Shown here piece by piece: positions 27,885-37,077 of a stretch of DNA of 64,000 nt (positions within the stretch are counted from its first letter, which is position 1; every line of letters begins with the position of its first letter). Position numbers and translations under genes: made by a program. The notes beneath the pieces were generated by a model, which saw nothing but the letters and a program-made list of their open reading frames with translations, made no database searches and was not told the origin of the DNA. The DNA comes from Stutzerimonas stutzeri (GTDB taxonomy: Bacteria > Pseudomonadota > Gammaproteobacteria > Pseudomonadales > Pseudomonadaceae), in contig NZ_JAAMQZ010000003.1 in NCBI RefSeq assembly GCF_013522825.1, positions 62,001-126,000 on the forward strand, in the 5' to 3' direction.

Positions 27885-28865
27885 ATGAAAGCCGTTCTGT
27901 GCAAAGCCTTCGGCCCGACCGAAAACCTCGTTATCGAAGATGTCGACAGCCCCTCAATCAGGAAAGGCGAGGTACTGCTCGACGTGCATGCAGCCGGGGT
28001 CAACTTTCCGGACACCCTGATCATCGAGGGCAAATACCAGTTCAAGCCTGCCTTTCCCTTTTCACCGGGTGGCGAAGCGACGGGCGTGGTGGCCGCAGTG
28101 GGTGAAAGCGTCACCCATCTGAAGGCCGGCGACCGGGTGATGGCGCTGACCGGCTGGGGCGGCTTCGCCGAGCAGGTCGCAGTGTCTGGCCAGAACGTGC
28201 TGCCGATTCCCGCTGAAATGGATTTCACCACCGCAGCGGCCTTCGGCATGACCTATGGCACCTCGATGCATGCGCTCAAGCAGCGCGCCAACCTGCAGCC
28301 CGGCGAAACCCTGCTGGTGCTCGGAGCCTCCGGGGGCGTCGGCCTGGCGGCGGTGGAGATCGGCAAAGCCATGGGGGCTCGCGTGATTGCGGCAGCCTCG
28401 ACCACCGAGAAGCTGGAAGTCGCCAGAAACGCCGGCGCCGACGAACTCATCAATTACAGCGAAACGAATCTGAAGGAGCAGTTGAAGGCGCTCACCAACG
28501 GGCAGGGCGTGGATGTGATCTACGACCCTGTCGGCGGCACGCTGTTCGTGGAAGCCTTTCGCAGCATCGCCTGGAACGGTCGCATGCTGGTGGTGGGATT
28601 CGCCGCCGGCGGCGAGATTCCGGCGCTGCCGGCCAACCTGCCCCTGCTCAAGGGCGCCTCGCTGATCGGCGTATTCTGGGGCGCTTTCGCCCAGCGCCAG
28701 CCGCATGACAATGCCGCCAACTTCAGGCAATTGTTTGCCTGGTACGCCGAAGGCAGACTCAAGCCGCTGGTCTCGCAGACATTTCCACTGGAACAGGCTG
28801 GCAAGGCGATCGCCACGCTCGGCCAACGCAAGGCGGTGGGCAAGCTGGTGGTGCAGGTAAGGTAG
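27885..28865 (+). CDS. NADPH:quinone oxidoreductase, zinc-independent MDR family
   Basis: A 326-aa medium-chain dehydrogenase of the quinone-oxidoreductase group. MKAVLCKAFGPTENLVIEDV at the start, VNFPDTLIIEGKYQ, then the nucleotide-binding LVLGASGGVGLAAVEIGKAMGARVI; no zinc-binding cysteine cluster. Probably reduces quinones or enones with NADPH in the cytoplasm. AAAGGAAG precedes the ATG. The TAG stop lies inside an A-class palindrome, so the C-terminus was set, or lies flush, with the repeat. Confidence 0.88.
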   Translation: MKAVLCKAFGPTENLVIEDVDSPSIRKGEVLLDVHAAGVNFPDTLIIEGKYQFKPAFPFSPGGEATGVVAAVGESVTHLKAGDRVMALTGWGGFAEQVAVSGQNVLPIPAEMDFTTAAAFGMTYGTSMHALKQRANLQPGETLLVLGASGGVGLAAVEIGKAMGARVIAAASTTEKLEVARNAGADELINYSETNLKEQLKALTNGQGVDVIYDPVGGTLFVEAFRSIAWNGRMLVVGFAAGGEIPALPANLPLLKGASLIGVFWGAFAQRQPHDNAANFRQLFAWYAEGRLKPLVSQTFPLEQAGKAIATLGQRKAVGKLVVQVR

Positions 28866-29152
28866 GTTGGATTAGCCGAAGGCGTAATCCGACGGACAAG
28901 GCATCGGCCTCTAGCGCGCCTGGCAGCCCGCTCGTCGGGTCGGTGAAGCGTGACCCGACCTACAGCCAGCGTAGGGTAGATATCGCTTTTAACATCCACC
29001 ATGACTCCGCTCGCCGGGTCGCTGAAGCGCGACCTGACCTACAGCCAACCGTAGGTCGGATTAGCCGAAGGCGTAATCCGACGAACAAGGCGCCGGCCTT
29101 TACCGCGCCTGACAGCCCGCTCGCCGGGTCGGTGAAGCGTGACTCGATCTAC
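28862..29152. repeat. Cluster of five palindromes with a duplicated 102-bp A-B unit
   Basis: Units: A 28862-28893, B 28934-28963, C-like 28971-29000 (GATATCGCTTTTAACATC), B 29013-29042, A 29051-29082, B 29123-29152. The segments 28862-28963 and 29051-29152 are both 102 bases and differ at about ten positions, so the A-B composite moved or duplicated as one unit. The cluster fills the convergent gap between the quinone oxidoreductase and secB; no gene is seen. Confidence 0.8.
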
Positions 29153-29154
29153 GA

Positions 29155-29643
29155 TCAGTGCGCGGTAGCCTCGCCAGCCTGCTGGATACGCTCCATCTCC
29201 TGAGCGTAGAGCGCATCGAAGTTCACCGGCGCCAGCATCAGGGCCGGGAAGGAGCCACGGGTGACCAGGTTGTCCAGCGCTTCGCGGGCGTAGGGGAAGA
29301 GGATGTTCGGGCAGAAGGCACCCAGCGTGTGGCTCATGGCCTGGGGCTCCAGGCCCTTGATCAGGAAAATTCCGGCCTGCTGCACTTCGGCGATAAAGGC
29401 GACTTCTTCGCCGGTCTTCACCGTGACCGAGAGGGTCAGCACCACTTCATGGAAATCGCCTTCCAGCGTCTTCTGGCGGGTGTTCAGATCCAGCGCAACG
29501 CTGGGATTCCATTCCTGACGGAAGATCTCGGGGCTTTTCGGCGCCTCGAAGGAAAGGTCGCGGACATAGATGCGCTGCAGGGAAAACTGTGCGCCCTGCT
29601 CTTCCTGAGCGGCGGCTGCGCCGTTGTTTGCTTGTTCAGTCAT
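29155..29643 (-). CDS. secB: Protein-export chaperone SecB
   Basis: A 162-aa tetrameric chaperone that delivers preproteins to Sec[21 protein letters not shown] is the family N-terminus; [43 protein letters not shown] and [17 protein letters not shown] follow. Starts at MTEQANN with GAAGG-type signal. Downstream in a grxC-like order shared with E. coli (yibN-grxC-secB). Confidence 0.97.
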   Translation of the reverse strand: MTEQANNGAAAAQEEQGAQFSLQRIYVRDLSFEAPKSPEIFRQEWNPSVALDLNTRQKTLEGDFHEVVLTLSVTVKTGEEVAFIAEVQQAGIFLIKGLEPQAMSHTLGAFCPNILFPYAREALDNLVTRGSFPALMLAPVNFDALYAQEMERIQQAGEATAH

Positions 29644-29744
29644 GTGAAAGCCTTCTCGCTGTGCATGTTGTATTGGATTCCCTGCCCGGACCTGGCATCC
29701 GGGCACCCTGTCAGGTCGTTGAAAAAACCACCTGTTGCGGCAAA

Positions 29745-29999
29745 TCAGCCCTGAAGCATCGCATCCAGACGCCCTGCACGCTCCAGCGCGTGCAGTTCAT
29801 CACAGCCACCGACGTGCCGGCCTCCGATCCATATCTGCGGTACCGAAGTGCGCCCGGCCTTGCTGGCCATTTCGGCACGCAAGGCCGGCTTGCCGTCCAC
29901 TGGAATTTCATTGAAGGCAACGCCCTTGCGCTGCAGCAGGCTCTTGGCCCGCACACAAAACGGACACCAGGCGGTGGTATAGATGACGACTTCAGGCAT
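29745..29999 (-). CDS. grxC: Glutaredoxin 3
   Basis: An 84-aa dithiol glutaredoxin with active site CPFC in [13 protein letters not shown], the GSH-binding [10 protein letters not shown] (cis-Pro) and GGCDELHAL. Reduces disulfides with glutathione in the cytosol. Two bases after the rhodanese gene, about 100 bases before secB; likely one operon. Confidence 0.96.
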   Translation of the reverse strand: MPEVVIYTTAWCPFCVRAKSLLQRKGVAFNEIPVDGKPALRAEMASKAGRTSVPQIWIGGRHVGGCDELHALERAGRLDAMLQG

Positions 30000-30001
30000 G
30001 T

Positions 30002-30415
30002 TTATTTGACCACTGGCAGATTGTCGCCGCGCCAGCTGGACATCCCCCCAGACAGCTTGACGGCAGTGAAGCCCGCCTTCTTCAGCTCGCGACAGGCCGT
30101 TCCGGCGTGCTGGCCCATGGCATCGACGACGATGATCGTCCTGGCCTTGTGCTTTTCCAGCTCGCTCAGTCGGCTGACCAGTTTTTCGTGGGGAATGTTC
30201 AATGCATCGACGATATGACCCGCATCGAACTCCTTCTTGGCACGCACGTCCAACACCACGCCTTCGTCACGGTTGACCAGCCCCGTCAGCTCCCGGCTGC
30301 CCAGGCTCTTGCCACCCTTCTGCGCTTCGGTGATGGCGAGCAGAACGAGCAATGCCAGGAAGATGCTGACAAGTACATAGTTGTTAGAGACGAATTCAAT
30401 CAGGTTAGCGACCAT
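30002..30415 (-). CDS. Membrane-anchored rhodanese-like protein (YibN)
   Basis: A 137-aa protein with one N-terminal transmembrane helix (VLVSIFLALLVLLAI) and a rhodanese domain: VVLDVRAKKEFDAGHIVDALNIPHEKL. The active-site loop position reads VVDAMGQHAGTACREL: the usual catalytic Cys (CxxGxxS/A) is replaced by DAMGQHAG, so sulfurtransferase activity by the standard mechanism is doubtful unless the later Cys substitutes. Precedes grxC by two bases. Confidence 0.85.
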   Translation of the reverse strand: MVANLIEFVSNNYVLVSIFLALLVLLAITEAQKGGKSLGSRELTGLVNRDEGVVLDVRAKKEFDAGHIVDALNIPHEKLVSRLSELEKHKARTIIVVDAMGQHAGTACRELKKAGFTAVKLSGGMSSWRGDNLPVVK

Positions 30416-30535
30416 CTACAAGGTTCCCGGAGGGTAAAATCCCGGCAGTATACACAGCCCCCTTTGCCGGCTGAACCCTGCCAATCGTGTAGAATCGCTG
30501 CCCTTATTCGCGCCCTCGTACAAGGAGCCAGATAA

Positions 30536-32071
30536 ATGCCCGCCGCGCCCAAACCCCTGGTACTGATCATCCTCGATGGCTTCGGACACAGCGACAGCCC
30601 CGAATACAACGCCATCCATGCGGCCAGCACTCCGGTTTATGACCGTTTGCGCGCTACCCAGCCGCACGGGCTGATCTCCGGCAGTGGCATGGATGTCGGC
30701 CTGCCGGACGGCCAGATGGGCAACTCGGAAGTCGGTCACATGAACCTTGGTGCGGGCCGCGTGGTGTACCAGGACTTCACACGCGTGACCAAGTCCATCC
30801 GCGACGGTGATTTCTTCGCCAATCCAGCCATCTGCACCGCCGTGGACAAGGCCGTCTCCAGCGGCAAGGCCGTACACATCCTCGGCCTGCTATCGGATGG
30901 CGGCGTACACAGCCATCAGGACCATCTGGCGGCCATGGCCGAACTGGCGGTCAAGCGCGGCGCCGAAAAGATCTACCTGCACGCCTTCCTCGATGGCCGC
31001 GACACACCGCCCAAGAGCGCGCAAAGCTCCATCGAACTGCTGCAGGCCACCTTCACCCGCCTGGGCAAGGGCCGCATCGCCAGCCTGATCGGACGCTACT
31101 ACGCCATGGACCGCGACAATCGCTGGGACCGCGTGCAGCAGGCTTATGAGTTGATTGTCGAGAGCAAGGCCGAGTACCAGTCCGACTACGCGGTGGACGG
31201 CCTGATCGCCGCCTACGAACGCGGCGAAAGCGATGAATTCGTCAAGGCCACCCGCATTGGCGAGGCGGTACACGTCGAGGACGGCGATGCCGTGGTGTTC
31301 ATGAACTTCCGCGCCGACCGCGCACGCGAGCTGACCCGCGCCTTCGTCGAGCCCGGCTTCAAGGAATTCCAGCCCGCTCGCACGCCGCAACTGGCCGGCT
31401 TCGTCATGCTCACCCAGTATGCCGCGAGCATTCCCGCCCCTGCCGCCTACGCGCCCGAAGCGCTGACCAATGTCCTCGGCGAATACCTGGCCAACAATGG
31501 CAAGACCCAGCTACGCATCGCCGAGACCGAGAAGTACGCCCACGTCACCTTCTTTTTTTCCGGTGGACGCGAAGAGCCCTTCGCCGGCGAAGAACGCATC
31601 CTGATCCCTTCGCCGCAGGTCGCCACCTATGATCTGCAACCGGAGATGAGCGCACCCGAAGTCACCGACCGCATCGTCGATGCCATCGACAACCAGCGCT
31701 TCGATGTCATCATCGTCAACTATGCCAATGGCGACATGGTCGGCCACACCGGCGTATTCGAGGCGGCAGTCAAGGCGGTGGAATGCCTGGACAAATGCGT
31801 CGGTCGTATCGTCGAAGCGCTGGACAGGGTCGGTGGCGAGGCGCTGATCACCGCTGACCATGGCAATGTCGAGCAGATGGAAGACGTCATGACCGGCCAG
31901 GCACACACCGCGCACACCTGCGAGCCGGTGCCCTTTATCTATGTTGGCAAGCGCGCTTTGAAGATCCGTGAAGGCGGCGTACTCGCCGACGTAGCGCCGA
32001 CCATGCTGAGCCTGCTGGGGCTGCCGGTTCCGGCGGAGATGACCGGGCGCTCGATTGTTGAACTCGGCTGA
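30536..32071 (+). CDS. gpmI: 2,3-bisphosphoglycerate-independent phosphoglycerate mutase
   Basis: A 511-aa Mn-dependent glycolytic enzyme interconverting 3- and 2-phosphoglycerate. Alkaline-phosphatase fold with [10 protein letters not shown] (metal Asp), catalytic Ser in [43 protein letters not shown] and [11 protein letters not shown] / HTAHT metal ligands. First in gpmI-envC-ctpA-yibQ, the E. coli order with ctpA inserted. Divergent from the rhodanese gene. Confidence 0.97.
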   Translation: MPAAPKPLVLIILDGFGHSDSPEYNAIHAASTPVYDRLRATQPHGLISGSGMDVGLPDGQMGNSEVGHMNLGAGRVVYQDFTRVTKSIRDGDFFANPAICTAVDKAVSSGKAVHILGLLSDGGVHSHQDHLAAMAELAVKRGAEKIYLHAFLDGRDTPPKSAQSSIELLQATFTRLGKGRIASLIGRYYAMDRDNRWDRVQQAYELIVESKAEYQSDYAVDGLIAAYERGESDEFVKATRIGEAVHVEDGDAVVFMNFRADRARELTRAFVEPGFKEFQPARTPQLAGFVMLTQYAASIPAPAAYAPEALTNVLGEYLANNGKTQLRIAETEKYAHVTFFFSGGREEPFAGEERILIPSPQVATYDLQPEMSAPEVTDRIVDAIDNQRFDVIIVNYANGDMVGHTGVFEAAVKAVECLDKCVGRIVEALDRVGGEALITADHGNVEQMEDVMTGQAHTAHTCEPVPFIYVGKRALKIREGGVLADVAPTMLSLLGLPVPAEMTGRSIVELG

Positions 32072-32108
32072 CGGTTGCCAGGGGGATGCCGCTTCTGACT
32101 TCACCGCT

Positions 32109-32258
32109 GCAGGTCGGGTCGATGGAGCGTGACCCGACCTGCAGCCCGCACCCGGCGATCTACTTTGTAGGTCGGATTAGCCGCAGGCGTAATCCGACGA
32201 TCTGAAGACGTAATCCGACAACCCGAAGCCTGTAAGGCGGGTTTCACCCGCCTTACAG
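32109..32258. repeat. B, A and GTAAGGCGGGT palindromes between gpmI and envC
   Basis: B unit at 32107-32144 with 14 perfect paired bases (CTGCAGGTCGGGTC against its complement); A unit at 32167-32198 followed by a degenerate A fragment; then at 32230-32258 a perfect 13-base stem CTGTAAGGCGGGT with a TTC loop. No T-run follows the last, so it is a repeat rather than a clear terminator. Confidence 0.75.
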
Positions 32259-32317
32259 CTTCCGACTCACTTTTTAGGCATACTACGGCGGTCGTCGACC
32301 GCTCGGTTACACCCGCC

Positions 32318-33577
32318 ATGCCCCGTTTAATTCTCGCCTTCGCGTTTTTCTGCCTGCTCGGCCCGGTCGTGGCGGATGAACGCGCAGCAGCGCGCCAGCA
32401 GATAGAAGCCGCTCGCAAGGACGTCGCCGAGCTGCAGAAACTGCTCAAGCAGATCGAGCAGGAAAAGTCTGCCGTACACAAGCAGCTGCAGACCACCGAA
32501 AGCGAAATGGGCGAACTGGAAAAGCAGGTGGATTCGCTGCAGCAGGAAATCGATCGCAGCGAAGCCGAGCTGGAACGTCTCAACGAAGAAAAGACCACCC
32601 TCGAAGGCGCCCGCATCGAACAGCAGCGACTGATCGGCATCCAGGCCCGCGCGGCCTATCAGAGCGGTCGCCAGGAATACCTCAAGCTGCTGCTCAACCA
32701 GCAGAACCCGGAAAAATTCAGCCGCTCTCTGACTTATTACGACTACCTGAGCAAAGCGCGCTTCGAGCAGCTCGAACGCTTCAACGAAACCCTGCGGCAA
32801 CTGGCGACCGTCGAAACCGGCATCGAGCGGCAACAGGCAACCCTGGGCAAGCAGCAGGATGGCCTGAAGCAGCGTCAGGTCCAGCTGGCCGAAGTTCGCA
32901 AACAGCGCCAGCAGACCCTGGCCAGACTGGACAAGGACCTGTCCAGCCGCGACCGCAAGCTCAAGGCGCGCCAGCAGGAACAGGCGCAGTTCGAGCGAGT
33001 ACTCAAGACCATCGAGGAAACCCTGGCGCGCCAGGCCCGCGAGGCCGAGGAACAGCGCCAGCGCGCCCTGGCCCTGGCACGCGAAGAACAGGCGCGCCAG
33101 CAAGCATCCGGCAACACCGCAGCAACACCTTCAGGCCCGTTCGTCTCCAGCGCTGGCGCCAGCTTCGGCGGTCCTTTCGCCAATGCCAGGGGCAAGCTGC
33201 CCTGGCCCGTCGACGGACGCCTGGTCGCCGGCTACGGCACTCCGCGCGGCGGCGACGCTCGAACCAAATGGGACGGGGTGCTGATCGGCGCCGCCATCGG
33301 CACCCAGGTGCGCGCCGTGCACGGTGGCCGCGTGGTGTTCGCCGACTGGCTGCGCGGTGCCGGGCTGCTGGTGATTCTCGACCACGGCAACGGCTATCTG
33401 AGCCTGTACGGCCACAACCAGAGCCTGCTGCGCGATGCCGGAGAAATCGTCAAGGCCGGCGACCCCATTGCCACCGTAGGGAACAGTGGCGGGCAGGAAG
33501 CCGCTGCACTGTATTTCGCCATTCGTCAGCAGGGTCGCCCGAGCGATCCGGCGCAATGGTGTCGCGCACAAGGCTAG
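32318..33577 (+). CDS. envC: Murein hydrolase activator EnvC (degenerate LytM)
   Basis: A 419-aa periplasmic protein with signal peptide (ending VVADE), long coiled coil (about 22-270) and C-terminal M23/LytM domain. The domain has lost zinc ligands: where active enzymes have HxxxD and HxH motifs, this has KWDGVLIGA and LYFAIR, so it should activate amidases rather than cut murein, as EnvC does for AmiA/B at the septum. The stop codon TAG lies within the left end of a MITE-like element. Confidence 0.93.
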   Translation: MPRLILAFAFFCLLGPVVADERAAARQQIEAARKDVAELQKLLKQIEQEKSAVHKQLQTTESEMGELEKQVDSLQQEIDRSEAELERLNEEKTTLEGARIEQQRLIGIQARAAYQSGRQEYLKLLLNQQNPEKFSRSLTYYDYLSKARFEQLERFNETLRQLATVETGIERQQATLGKQQDGLKQRQVQLAEVRKQRQQTLARLDKDLSSRDRKLKARQQEQAQFERVLKTIEETLARQAREAEEQRQRALALAREEQARQQASGNTAATPSGPFVSSAGASFGGPFANARGKLPWPVDGRLVAGYGTPRGGDARTKWDGVLIGAAIGTQVRAVHGGRVVFADWLRGAGLLVILDHGNGYLSLYGHNQSLLRDAGEIVKAGDPIATVGNSGGQEAAALYFAIRQQGRPSDPAQWCRAQG

Positions 33578-33834
33578 CAGGCCGTTGAAAAATGTAGGCG
33601 AGGCAGGCAAGACAAGGCAAAAACAGGCGAGATACGCAGCGCAGCGAAGTAACAGCCGCAGGCTGGCCCGCAGGGTAAGCGCAGCGAATCAAGCGGAGTT
33701 TAGTGCTCTAATAAGCATGACTCACTTCGTTCGCCCTTCGGGCCGCGCTGAAGCGCGTTAGCCGCAAGCGGCTTTCCGAGCCTGTTTTTAACGCAGTATT
33801 GCCAACGCAGGTAGTTTTTCAACGGCCTGCTAGC
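33573..33834. mobile_element. MITE-like element with 20-bp terminal inverted repeats
   Basis: A 262-bp segment bounded by perfect inverted copies of GCTAGCAGGCCGTTGAAAAA (33573-33592 and 33815-33834). Its inside has no coding frame of note but several stem-loops, such as AGCCGCAAGCGGCT near 33760. The end tetranucleotide CTAG is self-complementary, so a CTAG target duplication is possible but cannot be told from the repeat. It separates envC from ctpA and supplies the envC stop codon. Confidence 0.75.
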
Positions 33835-33874
33835 AAAGCCAGCGAATGCGCTCTCTCACAACCGGAGTTCGACA

Positions 33875-35212
33875 ATGCTTCACCCGCGCCGTTTTGCCCG
33901 CCCTTCAATGCTGATCCTGGCCATGCTGCTGGGCATTCACGGCAGCGCCTGGGCCCAGCAGCCGCCAGCCGACATGGCGCCAGTGCCGGAGGTACGAGGC
34001 GCGTCAGCCGCCAAGGCGCCGCTGCCACTCGAAGAGCTGCGCACCTTCGCCGAGGTGCTGGACCGGATCAAGGCCGCCTATGTCGAGCCGGTGGATGACA
34101 AGACCCTGCTGGAAAATGCCATCAAGGGCATGCTGAGCAACCTGGACCCCCATTCGGCCTATCTCGAACCCGAGGCCTTCGCCGAGCTGCAGGAAAGCAC
34201 CAGCGGCGAATTTGGCGGCTTGGGCATCGAAGTGGGCGTTGAAGACGGCTTTATCAAGGTAGTCTCACCCATCGATGACACCCCGGCCTCCAAGGCCGGT
34301 ATCGAGGCAGGCGACCTGATCGTCAAGATCGACGGCAAGCCGACCAAGGGCATGACGATGATCGAGGCGGTGGGCATGATGCGCGGCAAGCCCGGCAGCA
34401 CTATCAACCTGTCGCTGGTTCGCGAGGGCGGCAAGCCCTTCGACGTCAAACTGACCCGTGCCATCATCCGGGTCACCAGCGTCAAGAGCCAGCTGCTCGA
34501 GCCCGGCTATGGCTATCTGCGCGTCACCCAGTTCCAGATCAATACCGGAACCGAAGTGGGCAAGGCCCTGGCGCAGCTACGCAAGGAAAACGGCAAGAAA
34601 CTCGACGGACTGGTACTGGATCTGCGCAACAATCCGGGCGGCGTGTTGCAGGCTGCCGTGGAAGTCTCCGATCACTTCCTCACCGACGGTCTGATCGTCT
34701 ATACCAAGGGCCGCATCGCCAATTCAGAACTGCGCTTCAATGCCGACCCGGCGGACGCCAGCGAAGGTGTATCGCTGGTGGTGCTGATCAACGGCGGCAG
34801 CGCCTCGGCCTCGGAGATCGTCGCCGGCGCCCTGCAGGACCAGAAACGCGCCGTGGTGATGGGCACCGACAGCTTCGGCAAGGGCTCGGTACAGACCGTC
34901 CTGCCGCTGAACAACGACCGCGCGCTCAAACTCACCACCGCGCTCTACTACACGCCCAATGGTCGATCCATCCAGGCCCAGGGCATCGAGCCGGACATCG
35001 AAGTGACCCGCGCCAAGCTGACCCGTGAGCAGGCCTCCGACAGCCTGCGCGAAGCGGATCTGGCCGGTCACCTGGGTAACGGCAACGGCGGTTCTGATCG
35101 TCCCAGCGGCAGCAAGACAGCCGGCGATTCACCGCGCCCGCAGGACGAGGATTACCAGCTCGGCCAGGCGCTCAACCTGCTCAAGGGATTGAACCTCACC
35201 CGCGGCAAATAA
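33875..35212 (+). CDS. ctpA: Carboxy-terminal processing protease CtpA (S41)
   Basis: A 445-aa periplasmic serine protease with a signal peptide (ends AWAQQ). A PDZ domain (about 115-200; GLGIEVGVEDGFIKVV) precedes the S41 domain with GGSASASEIVAGALQD (catalytic Ser) and TDSFGKGSVQT (catalytic Lys). In P. aeruginosa CtpA with LbcA degrades peptidoglycan cross-link hydrolases. Located after envC as expected but now preceded by the MITE-like element. Overlaps nothing; yibQ follows two bases on. Confidence 0.95.
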   Translation: MLHPRRFARPSMLILAMLLGIHGSAWAQQPPADMAPVPEVRGASAAKAPLPLEELRTFAEVLDRIKAAYVEPVDDKTLLENAIKGMLSNLDPHSAYLEPEAFAELQESTSGEFGGLGIEVGVEDGFIKVVSPIDDTPASKAGIEAGDLIVKIDGKPTKGMTMIEAVGMMRGKPGSTINLSLVREGGKPFDVKLTRAIIRVTSVKSQLLEPGYGYLRVTQFQINTGTEVGKALAQLRKENGKKLDGLVLDLRNNPGGVLQAAVEVSDHFLTDGLIVYTKGRIANSELRFNADPADASEGVSLVVLINGGSASASEIVAGALQDQKRAVVMGTDSFGKGSVQTVLPLNNDRALKLTTALYYTPNGRSIQAQGIEPDIEVTRAKLTREQASDSLREADLAGHLGNGNGGSDRPSGSKTAGDSPRPQDEDYQLGQALNLLKGLNLTRGK

Positions 35213-35214
35213 GG

Positions 35215-35997
35215 GTGCTTCGCGCATCCTTGTGGCTGCTGGTCGGCCTGCTACCACTGCTGTGCCACGCCGCGCCGCCAATCGATGAGACACCCTCCGA
35301 GAAACCCCGGCTGGCGCTGATCATCGACGACCTGGGCCAGAACCCGGCGAGGGATGGGCGCGTGCTGGCATTGCCCGGCCCGGTCGCGCTCGCCATCCTG
35401 CCGGACAGCCGCCATGCCGCTGCGCTTTCCGAGCGCGCCCATGCCGCCGGCAAGACGGTCATGCTGCACCTGCCGATGGCGCCCGCTGGCGGCCCTTACG
35501 CCTGGCGACCGGAACTGCCCCAGAGCGAACTCCAGGCCAGGCTCGACAGCGCCCTCGCGGCAGTACCGCACGCCAGCGGGGTAAACAACCACATGGGCAG
35601 CCAGATGACCGACCAGCCGCAGCCCATGGCTATGCTGATGGCGACGTTGCAGCAGCGCCACCTGTTCTTTCTCGACAGCCGTACCAACCCACACACCGTG
35701 GCCGCCGCCACCGCCCAACGTTTCGGACTGGCGAGCCTGTCACGGGACATCTTTCTCGATGACGATCCCCGTCCGGAGGCAGTCGCCCGGCAATTCGCCA
35801 CTGCAATCGGACTGGCCCGCAAACAGGGCTCGGTGGTCATCATCGGCCATCCGCATACCAGTACCCTGGAACTGCTGGAACGCGAACTGCCACGTTTGCA
35901 GGCCGCAGGCATCGAATGGGTGGACGTCGCCCAGATGATCGCCACGCGCGGCAACCGCGCCATGGTTGCTCATGGTCGTGGAGGCATCTATCGCTAG
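35215..35997 (+). CDS. yibQ: Divergent polysaccharide deacetylase (YibQ)
   Basis: A 260-aa exported protein with signal peptide (LWLLVGLLPLLCHAAP) and a DUF/NodB-like barrel: LALIIDDLGQNPARDG, PGPVALAILPDSRHA, VMLHLPMAP, GVNNHMGSQMT and FFLDSRTNPHTVAA. This is the divergent deacetylase family PF04748, conserved but of unproved activity on cell-envelope sugars. GTG start two bases after the ctpA stop, so coupled translation. Confidence 0.9.
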   Translation: MLRASLWLLVGLLPLLCHAAPPIDETPSEKPRLALIIDDLGQNPARDGRVLALPGPVALAILPDSRHAAALSERAHAAGKTVMLHLPMAPAGGPYAWRPELPQSELQARLDSALAAVPHASGVNNHMGSQMTDQPQPMAMLMATLQQRHLFFLDSRTNPHTVAAATAQRFGLASLSRDIFLDDDPRPEAVARQFATAIGLARKQGSVVIIGHPHTSTLELLERELPRLQAAGIEWVDVAQMIATRGNRAMVAHGRGGIYR

Positions 35998-36066
35998 GGG
36001 AGTCTGGACAGCTACGGGGTTGTGCCAGATTCCCGTCAAGCTTTTCCTCTGGTTTCACCTCCGCTC

Positions 36067-36096
36067 GTCGGGTCGGTGAAGCGTGACCCGACCTAC
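36067..36096. repeat. B-class palindrome after yibQ
   Basis: Perfect GGGTC/GACCC arms around GGTGAAGCGT with GTC/GACCTAC flanks, in the convergent gap between yibQ and hisF, directly abutting the his-type dyad. Confidence 0.7.
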
Positions 36097-36172
36097 GGCT
36101 GGAAGCTGGACAGGATCGCTCCGGGACAATGCCGATCAAGCTTTTTCGTCCAGCCTTCCAGCTTCAAGTGCT
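36097..36172. repeat. his-region dyad 1
   Basis: Left arm GGCTGGAAGCTGGAC and right arm GTCCAGCCTTCCAGCTT are near-inverse, separated by about 36 bases; ends in AAGTGCTTTTAT. Located just after the hisF stop on the minus-strand transcript. Confidence 0.65.
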
Positions 36173-36197
36173 TTTATCGGCTTCTCCGCCCTTCCCC

Positions 36198-36968
36198 TCA
36201 GCGCATCACGATGCCGCAGCTGGCCATGTAGGCCTTGGCTTCGGGAATGCTGTATTCGCCGAAGTGGAAGATGCTCGCCGCGAGCACCGCGTCGGCCTTG
36301 CCTTCGAGGATGCCGTCGGCCAGGTGTTGCAGGTTGCCGACGCCACCGGAGGCGATCACCGGGATGCACAGCGTCTCGCTGATAGCGCGGGTCACGCCCA
36401 GGTCGTAGCCGCTTTTCACGCCGTCCTGGTCCATGCTGGTCAGCAGGATCTCGCCGGCGCCGAGGTCTTCCATTTTCTTCGCCCAGGCCACCGCATCCAG
36501 CCCGGTGGGCTTGCGTCCGCCATGGGTGAAGATTTCCCAGCGCCCCGGTTCGCCCGGTGCCGAGACCTTCTTGGCATCGATGGCGACGACGATGCACTGC
36601 GAACCGAAACGCGCCGCCGCCTCGCCGACGAACTCGGGGTTGAACACCGCGGCGGTGTTGATCGAGACCTTGTCGGCACCGGCGTTGAGCAGGTTGCGGA
36701 TGTCCTGCACGTTGCGCACGCCACCGCCGACGGTCAGCGGAATGAACACCTGGCTGGCCATGCGCTCGACGGTGTGCAGCGTGGTGTCGCGGTTATCGAC
36801 GCTGGCGGTGATGTCGAGGAAGGTGATCTCGTCGGCGCCCTGCTCGTCGTAGCGTCGGGCGATCTCCACCGGGTCACCGGCATCGCGGATGTTCTCGAAC
36901 TTGACGCCCTTGACCACGCGGCCGTTGTCCACGTCGAGGCAGGGGATGATGCGTTTTGCCAAAGCCAT
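36198..36968 (-). CDS. hisF: Imidazole glycerol phosphate synthase, HisF subunit
   Basis: A 256-aa TIM barrel cyclase that with HisH makes IGP and AICAR from PRFAR. Catalytic Asp11-like residue in [20 protein letters not shown] and the second Asp in [15 protein letters not shown]; ammonia-gate end of the barrel is intact. Last gene in hisB-hisH-hisA-hisF; a related dyad sits either side of it. Confidence 0.97.
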   Translation of the reverse strand: MALAKRIIPCLDVDNGRVVKGVKFENIRDAGDPVEIARRYDEQGADEITFLDITASVDNRDTTLHTVERMASQVFIPLTVGGGVRNVQDIRNLLNAGADKVSINTAAVFNPEFVGEAAARFGSQCIVVAIDAKKVSAPGEPGRWEIFTHGGRKPTGLDAVAWAKKMEDLGAGEILLTSMDQDGVKSGYDLGVTRAISETLCIPVIASGGVGNLQHLADGILEGKADAVLAASIFHFGEYSIPEAKAYMASCGIVMR

Positions 36969-37004
36969 CTCGGAGTTTCCACCTATGCCGCTGAATACAT
37001 GATC

Positions 37005-37076
37005 GCTGGAGGCCAGAGGCTGAAGGCTGGACGAAAAGGCAGCTCGATCATCGTTCAGCCTCCAGCCTCAAGCGCT
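37005..37076. repeat. his-region dyad 2
   Basis: Left arm GAGGCTGAAGGCTGGACGA and right arm TCGTTCAGCCTCCAGCCTC are near-inverse; ends in AAGCGCTTTTA flush with the hisA stop. Fills most of the hisA-hisF gap. Confidence 0.68.
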
Positions 37077-37077
37077 T

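Noticed and set aside
28862..29152. CRISPR array
   Set aside because: Repeats are palindromic, unequal in class and spacing, without unique spacers or cas genes.
32230..32258. Perfect 13-bp hairpin as gpmI terminator
   Set aside because: No T-run on either strand and about 160 bases beyond the stop; listed as a repeat instead.
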